Source: Luzula sylvatica (Eukaryota; Streptophyta; Magnoliopsida; Poales; Juncaceae). From it: a stretch of DNA of 64,000 nt. The notes under the pieces were generated by a model. That model saw nothing but the letters and a program-made list of their open reading frames with translations. It made no database searches and was not told the DNA's origin. This document shows, piece by piece, positions 11,071 through 24,640 of the stretch. Made by a program: the position numbers and the translations under genes. The stretch's first letter is position 1. Each line of letters opens with the position of its first letter. Where the stretch lies: NCBI GenBank assembly GCA_946800325.1, contig OX326958.1, positions 1,436,001-1,500,000 on the forward strand, written 5' to 3'.

Positions 11071-11538
11071 GTTACTTATAATATCTCTTGGGTTATAATT
11101 CGGTAGGTCTCCAACCCGTTGTGATTCCTTCACTTCCATTCACCAAAACCATCGGAATTATTGGTATATACCTACAATTTTAAAGCCATTAACATCAAGA
11201 TCCAATAAACAAGATGAATTATAAAAAAGGATTGAAACTAGGCCTTGGTACCAAGACGGTTCAAAGGATAGGCCATCGTTGTTCAACTGATGGAAATACG
11301 TGTCATCATCCTTACAAAATAAAGAACTCGTGATTGGAGACAATTTTGTGTATAAACCTTGCACTCGCATGGTCTTGATGACCAAATCTAGTTCCTTTTA
11401 ACATATATCTCTCTAGATCAAAGATCTTGTCTTTCATTTTGAAACAATGATAACTATTTATGTTTTTCGTTACTTCTTACTTAAAATATTATGCATAAAT
11501 GATACGATTTTTTAAAAAATAGAGAGGTACTTTAGAAT

Positions 11539-12011
11539 AGGGGTGGGCTTTCGGTCAAACCGAACCGATTCAAAACGAACCGAAGTAGATTCAAACCGAA
11601 CCGAGCCGAATAAAATTTGAACCGATTTAAAACTGAACTGAATAAACCGAATTTCTAGTTCAACCGAATAAAAAATTTTATAATGATAAAATTCAAATTT
11701 TACTTAGCAAAAAAAATATAAAATTTTTTTTTATAAAATATACTCATGTTATTTTTTACTTTTACAATATGATATTTTTTGAACCCAACAAGAAGTTTTA
11801 TAATAAAAAATGTGAAAAATTATATTAATTCGGTCGGTTCGGTTTAATCGGTTTTGAAAATACCAAAACCGAAACGAACAAACTGAACAATATTATTTTT
11901 TGAACCGTACCGAACCGAATAAACAAAAAAATCAAACCGGTTAAACCGGTTAAACCGAATTCCACATGTTCGGTTCAATTCCCAAATAAATCGAACCATT
12001 TGTTCACCTCT
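11539..12011. mobile_element. MITE, MULE-like, 473 bp
   Basis: Flanked by a perfect 10-bp direct repeat ACTTTAGAAT (11,529-11,538 and 12,012-12,021). Termini AGGGGTGGGC and GTTCACCTCT form weak inverted repeats. The ends are dense in AACCGAAC/CGGTTCGG motifs. No coding capacity. Target-duplication length favours a Mutator-like origin, but hAT cannot be excluded. Confidence 0.75.
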
Positions 12012-12021
12012 ACTTTAGAAT

Positions 12022-13688
12022 AAACAAAAATGAAGATATATTTGATGTAAGTATCGAAATTAAATTTGGATACTTTACATCCCTTCCAATGAAACTCATT
12101 GTATAATTTCATGACAAATTAATTATAGATTAGCAGACCATAAAAATAATCCTTATTAGACGCCAAACACTAGATCATAACTTTTGGTTCCATCTTTCGA
12201 CTTCTCATATCTCCGTGCAGTTGAAGATCTTGTAAAAATATCAGCATCACAGTCCAAACTTCTCATATCTTTCGACTTTTGGAAAAAAATAAAAAATAAA
12301 AATTTAAGTAAAATTTAATTCATGAAACATTAATATTTATTGTTTCTTTTTTATTTATGATAATTATTGATATCTTGTGATAACCATTTTATCATTTGAC
12401 TAAGAAATTGTTGGTGAGATTGTAACATTTTTTTATTTACGACAGGGTTGAGGAGTGCAAGTGCAACGAGAGTACCAAATATCATAATATTGTGGTCGGA
12501 TGGTGTATACTTCGGTCTGGGACTTTTTTTTTTGGAAACTGATAATGATAATTCAGTGGTTGGATGGTATAAACGTGTTGTATTATTTTAATATAAATAA
12601 TACTAGATTTTAAAATTTTATATATTGATCCAATATTAATTATTTGAATATTTTGTCTTTATTCATGTAATATGAATTAAATTTTATATATTGATCCAAT
12701 ACTAATTTGGTCATTAATCACTGTTCGGTTTTTTTTTTTTTTTGAGAAAAATAGAGAGCTTATGTACCTCATCCATTGCATTTTAAAAAAAAAATTACAA
12801 TTACCATTGGAATTTTAAATCTTAACTAATTTACCTCATACTAATATCTCGCTATTACATAATTAACCAACCAGCAATTATAGACCTCAATTTTCATGGA
12901 TGAATTCGGGAATTGGTTTCTCGAACTAAAATTAGGACATGGAAATCCTGCTTGACTATTCGGTTTCTTCTGCAACCTAATATTATCATTCTCTTTTAAT
13001 AATATAATAGTGAGGAATTAAACGGCTCTTCTTTCTTATAAGAGTACCACGTTTATTTGGGTATTTTTCAAGAATAATTAATAGATATAATATAATCAGT
13101 TATGTTCCAGAGTTATTGACGTTTTTTTAAGACTTGGTACTTCCTCCAGATCCTAGATTTGAAGACTATTGTTGCGTCAAATGGGGGTGCTCAAAAGATT
13201 TGAGTCAACATCATGCTTATGTTATCACTCTACGCACCTACATTAACAGGCAACCAAATCATGATTTACAGCTGACCACGTACTCCTGACATATATATAT
13301 AATTTTTTTGGAAAAAATAAAATATCAATATCTACAATATAAATTAATCAGTCGAATAGATTTAAAAAACTATAGAATAAAATGTAGTATATATTTATAG
13401 AATGATGTTTCAAAAATAAAATAAAATTATTATCTTTTATGTTAAACATATAACATTAAATATTATTGAATATATTAATTATATCCTAAAATTTTAAAAC
13501 ATATGCAATGTTGGTTATCTCATGTTTTTTAAGGATATAAATGATAAACCTATCTGTTTTTTGCAAAGCTACAATAAATTAACAAGTCTCATAATCAATG
13601 GAATTTTATTAAAAATTTATTCAAGCTTCGATGAAATATAAATAATCTCCATAAAAAAATGTGACGTGCATAACAATAATCTTAACCT
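12022..13688. other. Intergenic, 3' of separase
   Basis: AT-rich sequence with no recognised gene or RNA. It contains the separase 3' flank next to 13,689. Confidence 0.5.
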
Positions 13689-16600
13689 TTATGGGTTCTT
13701 TCTCTCAAAAATCGTTGGCACGCCGTAACAAACAGGAGCCGCGCCATTCAGCATTTTCAACGTACACGCATCCCTCGCCTTCCCCATGCAGGTTGCAATT
13801 CGCTTTCTTCTAGTCTTCTCGTCAATGCAATCGCCGAACCACGAACCAAGCATCGATTCACCGAATCGATCGATGTCTCTGCCCGTGACGTCCCATAAAT
13901 TACCGATGATCGCAGGAGACCCTGCGAATAGGTAAGAGAGAGCGGGGCCTTGAGGGGCGTAGTTTGCTCGGCACGAGAGTGACCCGCTACTACACCCCGT
14001 CAGACATGCCGCTGCGCATGTCTCTAGCTTTTCTATTTCTGTATTTGGTATATATCTCGATCCTGCCAGACATACAACATTGTTTTAGACTTTTTGTTAC
14101 GACTCACATTTTTTTTATGGATAATTATGTCATACCCCCTCATTTCCCCACCACATCTTCTATATCACCAATTAATCATTAATTGATATTAATTAAGAAT
14201 TGTTAATATATATATGTATTTTTATTATATATTAATTAACTATTAATGGAGTGTCATTTGATTAATTATCATGTTAATTAATCATTAATTAGAGATATAG
14301 AGAATGTTATGGGAAAATTGGGGGTACATGTACAAAGTTTTGATTAGGCTAACCGTCTCCATGACCGATATAAACGAACAAGTCGTGATTCTTTAACGCT
14401 AAACCCAGCTCTTCACAACTGGGGGCATCTCCAGATTTTCCCTGTAGATAGAAAAAAAGATTTAGCGTTTAGGGTTTAGGATTTAATGTTTACGATTTAG
14501 AAAAACGGTACCTCCAAATTGTGCTTTTTAAAAAGTGGTTCGAAATTCCCTTGTGCGCAATGGATATCTCCATCAGGGTTTAACAAATAATAAGCGTTAA
14601 ATGGATTGGCCAATGGGAAGCAAGTACTGGATCCGTCCATTTCGTTGTATCGTCTCGTCTTCCTGCTTAATGTCGTTAATATGCTTCTCACCGAAGGCAT
14701 TCTGTATATTTCTCGACTCCTCAAACTTGGTAGACTCTCCCACGGTAACATCTGAATATCGCTGTCGAGTACAAATATCACAGGATCTCTATACGTTGTC
14801 TCGACGGGCCCGCCAGAAAACGCGCCCTTTAATAATCTTGAAAAAGATTCAGGCAATACAGAGCCTTTAAATATATCTTTTCTGCAATAATTTCCCTGAC
14901 CAAAATAGCCTCTGTACGATACGAGTTGTAAAAGACAAGCTTGGGCATTACCATATGACTTCGCGCCGCATAAGATAGCCTCGACGAGACTAGGGTTTAT
15001 CTCCGAACCGAGCCTTGATTTTAGATTTTTAATGTTTTTACAGTTTATAGACTCTCCTTTGAGCAAGAATACCCATGGCCCAAACCATAATTCCTCGATA
15101 TTTCTATATAAAAAAAGAATAAACAAGAAGATGAATAACATAACACAAATAAGTAAATTTATTGTTCATAAATCTTACTTGACTAATTTATCCAAGAATT
15201 TGTTGGTCCTTGTTCTTGACTCCCAAAACTTGTTTTTATCTGAGATATCTAGAGAAGCGGACAAATAGTTTTCTTCAAGCAATTGCCTAAATGAAGGAGC
15301 CACGTCATCAACAATGCTGTGGTCCCACGGGCACTTCCATCCCTTCACAGATCCCTCGTTTCTCTTTGTAATTTTATCCTTGGGCACTGTAAAATCAAAA
15401 TATTTCATATTTGCCCTTGCCTTTCTAAAATAAATAAACTATTTAAAGTACGTACATTTTTTGACAGGAAGAAGCATTGTGATTGGTTGGTTGGTTGAGT
15501 CGAGTCTTGAGAGCATAATCCAAGCAGGGTAAAAAGAGGGGAGAAGAAGAGTTTCTCCAATGTGCGTAGCCAAATCTCCTCCTAATATACTCATGCACAT
15601 AATTGGAATTTTAGGAAGCTTTTTGAAGAAATTCACCACATGTGCTTCGAGTTGCTCAATGCTTTCATATGAATCCCTAAAAATATATTGGTTTTGAGAT
15701 TTTAATTTCAGATGTAACATGCAAAATAAATAAATCACCTTAGAAATTTTGTTGCTGACTCGGTCATCTTTTCACAGTCTTTGATCTAAAAATCAAAAAA
15801 AAAAAAAAAAAAAAAAAAAAAATTAAAATTCCACTAGAAGACGAAAAAATAATAAAACTAACCTTTAAAGCACATCGATAATGGGTATCCAAAGAAGCCC
15901 CGATAGAGGCTTGGTGAAAGAAAGAAGCCCAATGGTTCAAGGAGAGAGATTTATTACGATGCAAAGGCATCGAAATGGAGTTGTCCATTGTCGAAATTAA
16001 AAGGCTACATGCGAGGAGTGTACTCACCTGTATCGAGATTCAATCTCAAATCAATTTAGTTTTATATCAAAAAAAAAAATGAGTCAATTTTGGGTTAAAT
16101 TAAATATACCTTTCGATGAAGCGAAGGGAGATCTTGAGAGAGAATGAATGCTCTAAGCAACCATGTCATTAAAGAAGACGTATTTACATTTGAGAAACTA
16201 CAACACGGACCCCTGTATAGTACGAAATAAATAAAATAAAATCACAACAAAAAAAATTAATAAATTAAATTAATTACCAGGATTCGTCGCAAAAGCCGTT
16301 TGTTAAAATGAAGAAACTAATGTTGTACAAAATCAATGCTCGTTCAACAGCCAAGGTTTTCCCCAAATTCTCATTGGCTATGAGTTCGATTAATTGAATT
16401 CCATAAGATAAGCCACTGATAGGTCTACATAACAAAAGAGATATATATTTCCAATATATTTCGTGTATCTCGTGCTTGCCGCTCTGAGCCCTCAATGATT
16501 TCGCTGTTTTACCAAAAAAACAAAAAATAAAAATAAAAAATTGGGGTTTGTTGCATGAAAATTAGTACCTGTTTTCAAGAGCAATGACAAAACAAAACTT

Positions 16601-17577
16601 CTTTTTCGAAATTCAAGCTCGAAGCGTAGCAAATTTTGCACCGATGAACCTGAACTAGCTTTTATCATTATACAGCCCCAGCAAATTATTTTATTATCAG
16701 ATATATCCAAAGAATCTGAATTAGATTTATTTACTGGTTCACAGTTTATTTCAATAATATCATTCTGAATCTTTTTAGCTCTAGATCGTGTGATTCTCAT
16801 TGGTATGACCTCTGAATTCGAATCTTTCAAAACATTCTTGCTGGCCCGAGAAGTTTTCTTCTGTTTCGAATTCAAAACCGAACTCGAATCATGATTCAAA
16901 ACAGCACAAATCTTGCATGTAGAAACCTTATTATCTCCATCCATTATAGACTCTTCAAATGGAAATTGTAATTCGAATCGATCAAGCTTTTCAAAAGCTG
17001 AACGGTACGTGTGTAAACCATCCTCGATGTTAGAGAGAGAATGTGATAAATCTCCTGATTCGATTTCGATCATAGTCTCCAGGAAAATCTTGCAATTTTT
17101 GCAAGAAATTATTTCATCAATTTCTTCGAGGAGCTTTTTGGCACTTTTGAGCTCGTTTCGAGGAGCCTTGCCGTACTTGCTACGAGCCACCAAAAATCGG
17201 ACGTGTGCCGATCTATGTCTGAGCATTTCATAGCGTTTGTTCAGCTGGAGACAAGGCAATAGAGTTTGCGAGCAATCAAGTACAAGCTCGTGTATGCTAA
17301 GAAGCACATCAAGCTCATCCTGTTCTCCATTTGAAACTACGCCAATTTTTTTCTGAAGCCTGGAATTAAGAAGAGTAAGAGCTTCGCGAATAAATTCATG
17401 GAATTGCTTTGCGAGGGGTTGGAGAAATGAAGTATCCGGAGGTTTTCTTTGCTTAAAATCTAAAAGGGGGCTGAGGCAAGAGGAGATTCGGTTGTATAAA
17501 TCATCGGAGATGATGTCAGTCTGCAGTCTTTCGAGGAGAGAAATGGCGGTGGCGGTGGCGGTGGCGGTGAAGTCCAT
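13689..17577 (-). CDS. ESP: Separase (ESP), short form, 10 exons
   Basis: Cysteine endopeptidase of clan CD (C50) that cuts cohesin kleisin to release sister chromatids at anaphase. Exons on the minus strand, by GT-AG borders and frame: 17577-16569, 16503-16278, 16212-16110, 16027-15863, 15785-15739, 15676-15456, 15386-15179, 15103-14512, 14441-14354, 14062-13689. They sum to 3,033 nt, one uninterrupted frame of 1,010 codons plus TAA. The catalytic histidine is in YIGHGDG (end of exon 9, spliced into exon 10) and the catalytic cysteine in TGCSSGSL (exon 10). Family landmarks MLPWESLPSLRSREIYRMPS, YYLLNPDGD, SYLFAGSP and GNLWDVT are present, and it ends at the usual VCYGVP tail. Arabidopsis ESP is about 2,180 residues; here the N-terminal segment (exon 1) joins almost directly to the mid-region WLLRAF...WASFFHQAS, so roughly a thousand residues of the helical superhelix are missing. 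The start has an (ACCGCC)n hexamer encoding alternating Ala/Thr. Confidence 0.9.
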
Positions 17578-17649
17578 TTCAGTTGAAAAGGGGCGGAAGA
17601 AGAAGAAGAAGAAAGGGATTGGCGGGAATATTGAGAAATTTGAGACGCC

Positions 17650-20071
17650 TCTTTATACTTAATTTTTTTTAATTAGGGGTCATATAATCAGCCCCCAAAA
17701 TTCACTCCATCATCCTTGATGAGGTGGAAAAAGAAAGTTAAACAAATTAATTAGTATTATTAATTGATTTAATTAACAATTTTAATTAAAAGTTTAATTA
17801 AATTGACAAGTTAATTAATATGTATTAACATTAACATATTAAAATTATAAATGTGTCAATTAAACATTGTCAATTAATAATTAATTAGATCAATTAATAA
17901 TATGAATCAATCGATTTTCTCTCTTTTTGCTACCTCGTCAATGGTGTTGGAATGAGTTGTGCCTTTTTGAGGGTCAAGTATATTTCCCTTTTAATTATTG
18001 TTATTTTTTTTCTAAACTCTACCATAATATACTTATCTCAAATAAAGGAGTTATGTACGTCTCAACAAAACGTCAAAAATTCATGTGTTTTTTTTCTAAA
18101 CTCTACGATAATTCAAATTTTCATTAAATAATAACAGCAACATTTTATGGTAGATTCTTTGGGAATTTTTTTTTTTTGGATATTTATCAATTGGTTATAT
18201 AAACTTCCTATTTTGTTCAATATTAATTGCTAACAATATAATTAAATCCTACCAAATTAATCATTAGTTGACAAATACTTCAAATATCATTTTGAAAAAG
18301 AATTATCCTAAAAAAATCTATCATACAATTTCCTTAAATCAAACGTGTTTGTCTTTCTTTTAAAATGTTTTTTCAGTTTAATTAGCAACACAAATTTATA
18401 CATTTGTGATCGATTTACGTGTACATATGTAACACATCATTATTCCGTTAAAAATATAAAAAATGATACGCTCACAAACATAATTCACAAATCTAATTTT
18501 CATGAACATATTTAGATATAAATTAGATAGGATACAGACAAATTATGTTTCATATATAATTAATTTATACATAAAAATATTTGTCGGAATTAAATTTGTG
18601 AATTATGTTTGTGAATGTATCATTTTGTTAAAAATATATTAATTTGTGTTTAAATTCAATAAATATTTTCATTGATTATCTTTTTTCTTACCTAAATTAT
18701 AAATTATTCAATATTCATTACCATGCTAACTAAACCCTCTCAATTATCCTTCCAGCCGTTAAATCTTCAATACCTAATTGAGATTTGAGAGTAATATTTG
18801 ATAGTTAATATATTTCTATGATAAGGATGACGGATGTAACGTTTTATAATTTTATTAATTGAAAGAACTAATAATTTTATTATTATCGGCTTATTGCTTT
18901 CACTTGTCTATGAGTTATAAAACTTCGAAAAAAAAAATTGTACTAATATTGTTGTAGTTTTTAACTTTTTATAAGAAAAAGTTTGGTTTTAGATCCTTTA
19001 CCATTCACCAAAAAGTTTAATCAAGTTTTTAATATTTTGATTTGATCAATCAAGTTCTTATTTTTAAATTTGTTCAGTCAAGCAATTTACATTTTTTATT
19101 TGATTCATTTGAGTTATTCCGTTCATTAATGATTGAACTGTTAAATTGTGACGCGCAATTTATGATATATCATTTTTGATGATATAACAACCTGTGATAA
19201 CTAAATTATTTCATGTCAATTTATTTAATATCTTCATTCCACGAAAGTGTTGAACATACTTGGAACAAAATGTAATAAACTCTTTTTCTTTCTTCCCTTG
19301 ATCCTTGTTCCATTATTCCATCAGTTTAGTATATCCTTCACATTCATCATCGCATTCTCGATGTGACGCTTATCTAGACAATTAACAATTCAATTATCGT
19401 ATAATTAACACAATCGATGTTGATTGTGTTATTTGTTAATTGAATTGTTAATTAATTGATTATGTATTATATTAAAGACGGTGCGTTGAAATTGGTAGTA
19501 TATAGAAAATGACCTTGAGGCTTATATAAGAGGAGCATGTACATATAAACTGGCCACAAATTTGATACTAATGCATAATTTTGTGTATTTGTGTCAAAGT
19601 TGTTGTTGATTTAAGTATACATGTTATTACTCATATAAAATAAATGAATCACATGCGTGTTCGTATGTAATGTATTCATTTCTTGTATGTTCCTCAAAAA
19701 CTTGAATTCAAATTTTTTTTTTTTTTTTTTATTAGTTTCCTTGAATTCAAATTTTTATCAAGCACCATTTTATCGCTAATAAATATAATAGCTACTTGAC
19801 ACATTTCTAAGAATTTTTAGGATGGCATTCATTTCAATAATATTGTTTTGGAAGAAGACGAAGATATACTTTCGAGAAATTTTGATTTCATATGATTTAA
19901 AATGTTAATTTAATGGCAAAGAAATAATTTGGTAACTCACAGTGAATGATTGATAAATTTTTTTATAATAAATGGAGAATGTCCTTCATTCATTGATATC
20001 AATGAAAATCAAATTCACAATTTTTCACAGCATATGAGTTGTTTGTCTCATTCTTAATCAACTAGGATATG
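17650..20071. other. Intergenic, with F-box promoter-like repeat
   Basis: AT-rich non-coding DNA upstream of separase. The segment about 18,200-18,920 is a diverged copy of 57,985-58,490, the sequence immediately upstream of the F-box gene (shared CTTCCTATTTTGTTCAATAT and AATTGCTAACAATATA). No F-box coding sequence follows this copy. A poly-T run lies at 19,712-19,730. Confidence 0.6.
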
Positions 20072-20081
20072 ACATATGGAC

Positions 20082-20624
20082 TATGTTACGCGGATACTTC
20101 AAAAATGCAGAAGTATCATGAGGATACGCGTATCCGATACGGATACGGGTGCGATACGGCTCGGATACGTATCGGGTACGCCACGTGGCGTATCCGAATA
20201 TTTTAATATTTATTTTTTTTGGATACGGCGGGGATACGGAAGGATACGGCTGGGGATACGTCCAGGATACGACTGGGATACTCCATTTAAGATACTTCGA
20301 CCCATTATATATTTTGACCCATAATATTTTTAAATTATATAGGATAATTCTAGGATACTTCTAGATTAGTTCTAAAATATTTATAGAATAAGTTTATGAT
20401 AGTTTTATGATACTTGTATTGTTTGCTTGATATTATTTATTGTCATGATATTTAATTTAAAAATATTATTAATTTAGTACTTATTTATTAATTATATATA
20501 ATATAAATATATTAAATTAATAATTATATAGTCGTATCCGTTTTCGTAATTTTTTGAAAATTGCCGTATCGCCGTATCCGTATCGTATCGGATATGCTAC
20601 CCGTATCCGTATCCGTGCAACATA
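20082..20624. mobile_element. MULE-like MITE rich in GGATAC motifs
   Basis: A 543-bp element flanked by a perfect 10-bp target duplication ACATATGGAC (20,072-20,081 and 20,625-20,634). Terminal inverted repeats TATGTTACGCGGATAC and, reversed, TATGTTGCACGGATAC differ at 2 of 16 positions. Subterminal regions carry about twenty GGATACG/CGTATCC units in both orientations, including ACGCCACGTGGCGT. No transposase. The 9-11 bp duplication points to Mutator-like transposition. Confidence 0.88.
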
Positions 20625-22640
20625 ACATATGGACCATTGACTCAAAATAAATGTTAAAATATTTTTATTAAAAATAATTTTAAAATTTACGTACTACTAA
20701 CAATAAAAGCATTGACAATATTGATGATATTTTAGTTGGAGTTTATAGTAGCATGCATGACATTTTAAGGATTTTATTTGTAGAAATACCTAATGATATT
20801 TTACGAGTTTTACAAGGAAATTCGTGAATTTTCGTGTGATAGTCCGTGCAATAAACATTATAATTTTAATTTTAGTTTTGATTGTCAGTAGTAGTAAAAT
20901 ATTTGGCTATAATATTTAACATCGAAATAAATTATTTTTTAAATAATAAAAAGTTTGCGTGCAATTAATGTAAAAGATGATGATATTTTAAGAGCGGTAT
21001 TTGGGGTTGAGGATATCCGATAAAAATTAAAATAAAACTTATTTTTGTCTCAAATGTTTAATATTGTATATTTTTGGAAATTTTTATTTTTGTCCTTCAT
21101 TTACTTGTTTATTATATGTTGTGAAGCACGTCAATTTTATTTCCAGAGAGTTATTACTTGTCATAAATGGAATAAAAAAAAATTATATTAATAATATTAT
21201 GAAATTCAATATATGAAAATAACATTCAATCATATTTATAATATTAGAGGCAAAAAAAATCATATTAATATTATAATTTTTAAAGATATACATTATATTA
21301 GGGGGCAAAAAAAAGTTAAAAAAATTGCTCTCGGTATCCAAATATCGCTCTTAAAATATTACCACCTTAATGTAAAATACGGAATGAAATATAGATAGGA
21401 CTGGGCGCTTTTCTATTATTCACCCTGTAAGTATATTTTGTACGATTTTCACCATTATATTGGATAAAAAATTGTATAAGTAGTAATTTTGTACTTAATT
21501 AAATTTCAAAATATCTTCTTTTATTTACTAACTGTTTTATGCACATATCAAGTGTGATCTGTACAATCATAATATTTTATGCATTTTTGTGGAAATTTGA
21601 GAAAGACGTATACTAATGATGTTGTCATGTTATGTGTAAGCAATGTTACATAAATCGATCGGCGCTCGTTAGCCGCCAGATGAGCATCAAATGTCAAGGA
21701 TGATTAATGGGGATTAATCAAGAATCTCGATGGGTCTCGGTGGATTTTATTTTTTACATATTTAATACCAAAATTAACTAAACAAAAATACATCATAATA
21801 TTTTTAACAAGTCTCGAAAATAATTTAACTGCAAAAATACATTACACCACATAACTTTAAATGACAATTTAAATAACGCAATAAGATATATAATAACATA
21901 AGATTATCACAAAACACAAAATCCACAAAAAAAAAACCCCTCAATTTAAACCACAAAATCAAATTCCTGAAAATAAATAAATACAAGGCAAAAAAAAAAA
22001 CTACTATGACCGCCAAAACCGATTTTTTAGAACACCCTGTATAAGCATTCGAGTCATTTTATATTTAAAATATATATATGTGATATTTTGAGGTTTTGAG
22101 GTTTTGTAATTTTTTTATAATTACAATAAATATAATAATACATAAAATATTAAATTATTATTATAGTTAACATAAAGTATTTTTTGTATTATTAATATAT
22201 ATTTTTATTACGCAACAAATTGTTAGTATCATAGAATACACCATTGCTATATACAATATGTATTTATTAAAATCAATTGTTATTTATAAAAAAAATATTG
22301 TTTTATTATATTTTTTAAATGACAGTTTGAAAATATGTGATCACTGATAAAAAATACAAATTAATCATAATTTTAATTTTAATTTTAATTCGTGCCTATC
22401 TGTTAGATATTTGCATACCCTTTTGAAGAATCAAAATAATCAAGTATATATATGAAAAAATAATTATTTCAACTACTGAATACTTATAGATTCAGTTTTT
22501 TTTAATATTTTCTTTCCACACCAGTACATATTTCTTATGTTCTGTGCAGGGGTATTGATGATAAATTAAACTTTTAGAAGGGTATATATGATATTTTATC
22601 CCGTCCGTTTATCCTCGTCGTATTTCCTTCCAAACAACTC

Positions 22641-22674
<34 letters not shown>

Positions 22675-22781
22675 CGCTCGTTTGTTTGTTGACATTTCCT
22701 CATTCTCTCTTTCGATCGACCATATTCATACCCTAACTACTTTGCACCTTGATCTGCCCAACCTCCGGCGAAGCGACGGCC

Positions 22782-24607
22782 ATGGCGGCCAGACAAGCAG
22801 AAAACGACGGTGCTAGTCCAGGGTAAGCCCCTCTCTCTTTCTCTGAATGCAGTATTGAATCTATTGCTGTTTTTTTGTACAATTCGATCATTTTTATTTA
22901 TGCATTTGGTAATATGCCTTTATTTTTCAATTTGTTTTGATCGATGATGTATGAAGATATTTGCTGAAATTTTCGTTTGGAAAGTGGAATTTAGATTTTT
23001 TGAAGTCTAATAAGCAGAATTATCTATCTTTTATGCAGGAAGATTTTTATTGGAGGGCTCCCTAAGGAGACAACAGAAGGTATTTTCTCATCCTTTTTTT
23101 ATTTAGTTTTTTTTTTTTTTCGGAAAAATAATGTGAATTCATTTTCAAATCATCGACAATTCCTTCACAATTGTGCCTCCACACAACCCAATATACTCTC
23201 AATTGTGGAATTAAACTTCAATTGATTGACATTAGCAAAATTCAACAATAAATTGTGTTAATTAACATGAATATGTATATTTCTTCGAAATTGCAGATGA
23301 ATTCAGAGATCATTTCGGTAAATATGGATTCATAATCGATTTGGTAATAATAAAAGAAAGACACACAAATAGACCCAGAGGATTTGGATTCATTACTTTT
23401 AATGATGCTTCAGTTGTAGACAAGGTGATCGAAGATACTCACACTTTTCATGGAAAACAGGCATGTTTCTATTTAATGTCGAATAATAATATATATTGCT
23501 ATTTTGTATCATTTTTTGTATAATAAAAATTCATGCGAAATTAGGTTGAAATTAAGAGGACAATTCCAAAGGGGGCTTCTCACACAAAAGATTTGAAGAC
23601 AAGAAAGCTTTTTGTTGGTGGTTTACCATTCAATCTCACAGAAGGTAATCTTTTTTCAAAATTGTAAATACTCGTTACTTAATTGTTCGAAAATTTTAAA
23701 CTATGCAGATGAATTTAAAGATTTTTTCTCGAAATTTGGCAAAGTAAGCAATCAAGAGATCATTAAAGACCACCAAACGAATCGGTCTCGTGGTTTTGGT
23801 TTTATTATTTTTGATTCGGAAGAAATTGTAGATGAATTACTCGCCAAACAAGGCTACAGACTTGACCTTAATGGTACTGTGGTGAGTCCCATTTTTAATA
23901 ATAATAAATTAATAATAAATATTTTCTCTCTCATAATTAGTGAACGCACTAGGTTTTGACTATTAGTGATAGAAATCATAGAATTAAAGATTTAGATCTA
24001 TTAAGGGTAGAATATAGATATTTTCAAGGATTTATATAAGTTAATGAAGCTAAGTTAGGTTAATAAATACTTTATTATTATATAGGTGGAGATAAAAAAG
24101 GCTGAACCAAAGAAACCTTCTAATAGGAATTACCAACCTCGTCCTCATTCATTCGATAGACACGAAAATATGTTTCCTTTTCCAGCTTCGGACCCGGTTA
24201 GGTACCGATACGGGTCTTATAACAGTGCCCCGCTAAGTAGGTCACCTCCAAGCGGATCTGCTTTTAGACCCGGACCCGGTATGGGCATTGGTGGTTATGG
24301 TGGCGGACCTAGCTTGAGCGGTGATTATTATGGGAGTAGTTTAGGGGATTCGTATGCTATGCGATACGGGTCGTATGGAGGTTCCGGGTTTAGTGATCGC
24401 GGGTATGACTCAGATATTGGGTTTGGTAACAGGTATGGGCACGGGCAAGAAAGTGGTGGTACTAGCTCTAGATTTGGTGTCGATAGTTACGGTTACGATT
24501 CTTCTTCACTTGGTGGAGGGTATGGACCGAGTCAATACGGGTCTAGAATTGCTAGACCCGGTAGTGGTGCCACCGGGTCTAGCCGGCACCACCCTTATGG
24601 GAGATAA
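22782..24607 (+). CDS. Two-RRM hnRNP A/B-like RNA-binding protein, copy 1
   Basis: Six exons: 22782-22822, 23039-23079, 23297-23460, 23545-23644, 23709-23881, 24086-24607, totalling 1,041 nt (346 residues). RRM1 begins at about residue 15 with RNP2 KIFIGGL and has RNP1 RGFGFITF. RRM2 has RNP2 KLFVGGL and RNP1 RGFGFIIF. The last exon encodes a Pro-rich stretch, then a Gly/Tyr/Ser-rich low-complexity tail (repeats of YGSYG, GGYG, RYG). This is the layout of plant hnRNP1/A-B proteins, nuclear RNA-binding factors in mRNA processing and transport; such tails drive self-association. Intron 3 uses a GC donor (CAG|GCATGT). The start is fixed by a good context (GCCATGGCGG) and exon 1 phase. The 3' UTR holds a 15-bp-stem hairpin. 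A nearly identical copy at 33,674 is frameshifted. Confidence 0.93.
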
Positions 24608-24640
24608 GTTATTCGATGGGTTGTCTCTGTGGATTAGTAC

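Larger units (their letters stand above)
9704..11400 (-). pseudogene. TOP2 partial copy C
   Basis: Minus-strand copy of TOP2 exons equivalent to 11 (about 11,215-11,355, TKLSPITSSLF...LSFEPSW), 12 (split by a solo LTR), 13 (about 10,585-10,760), 14 (with a 118-bp internal tandem duplication), 15 (near 10,085-10,135) and 16 (9,704-10,010, SLWMEDLATL at its 3' part). Introns are present. The exon 11 copy has lost the GGKDHASARY segment with the active-site tyrosine. Very similar to copy A, including the LTR insertion point. Non-functional. Confidence 0.9.
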
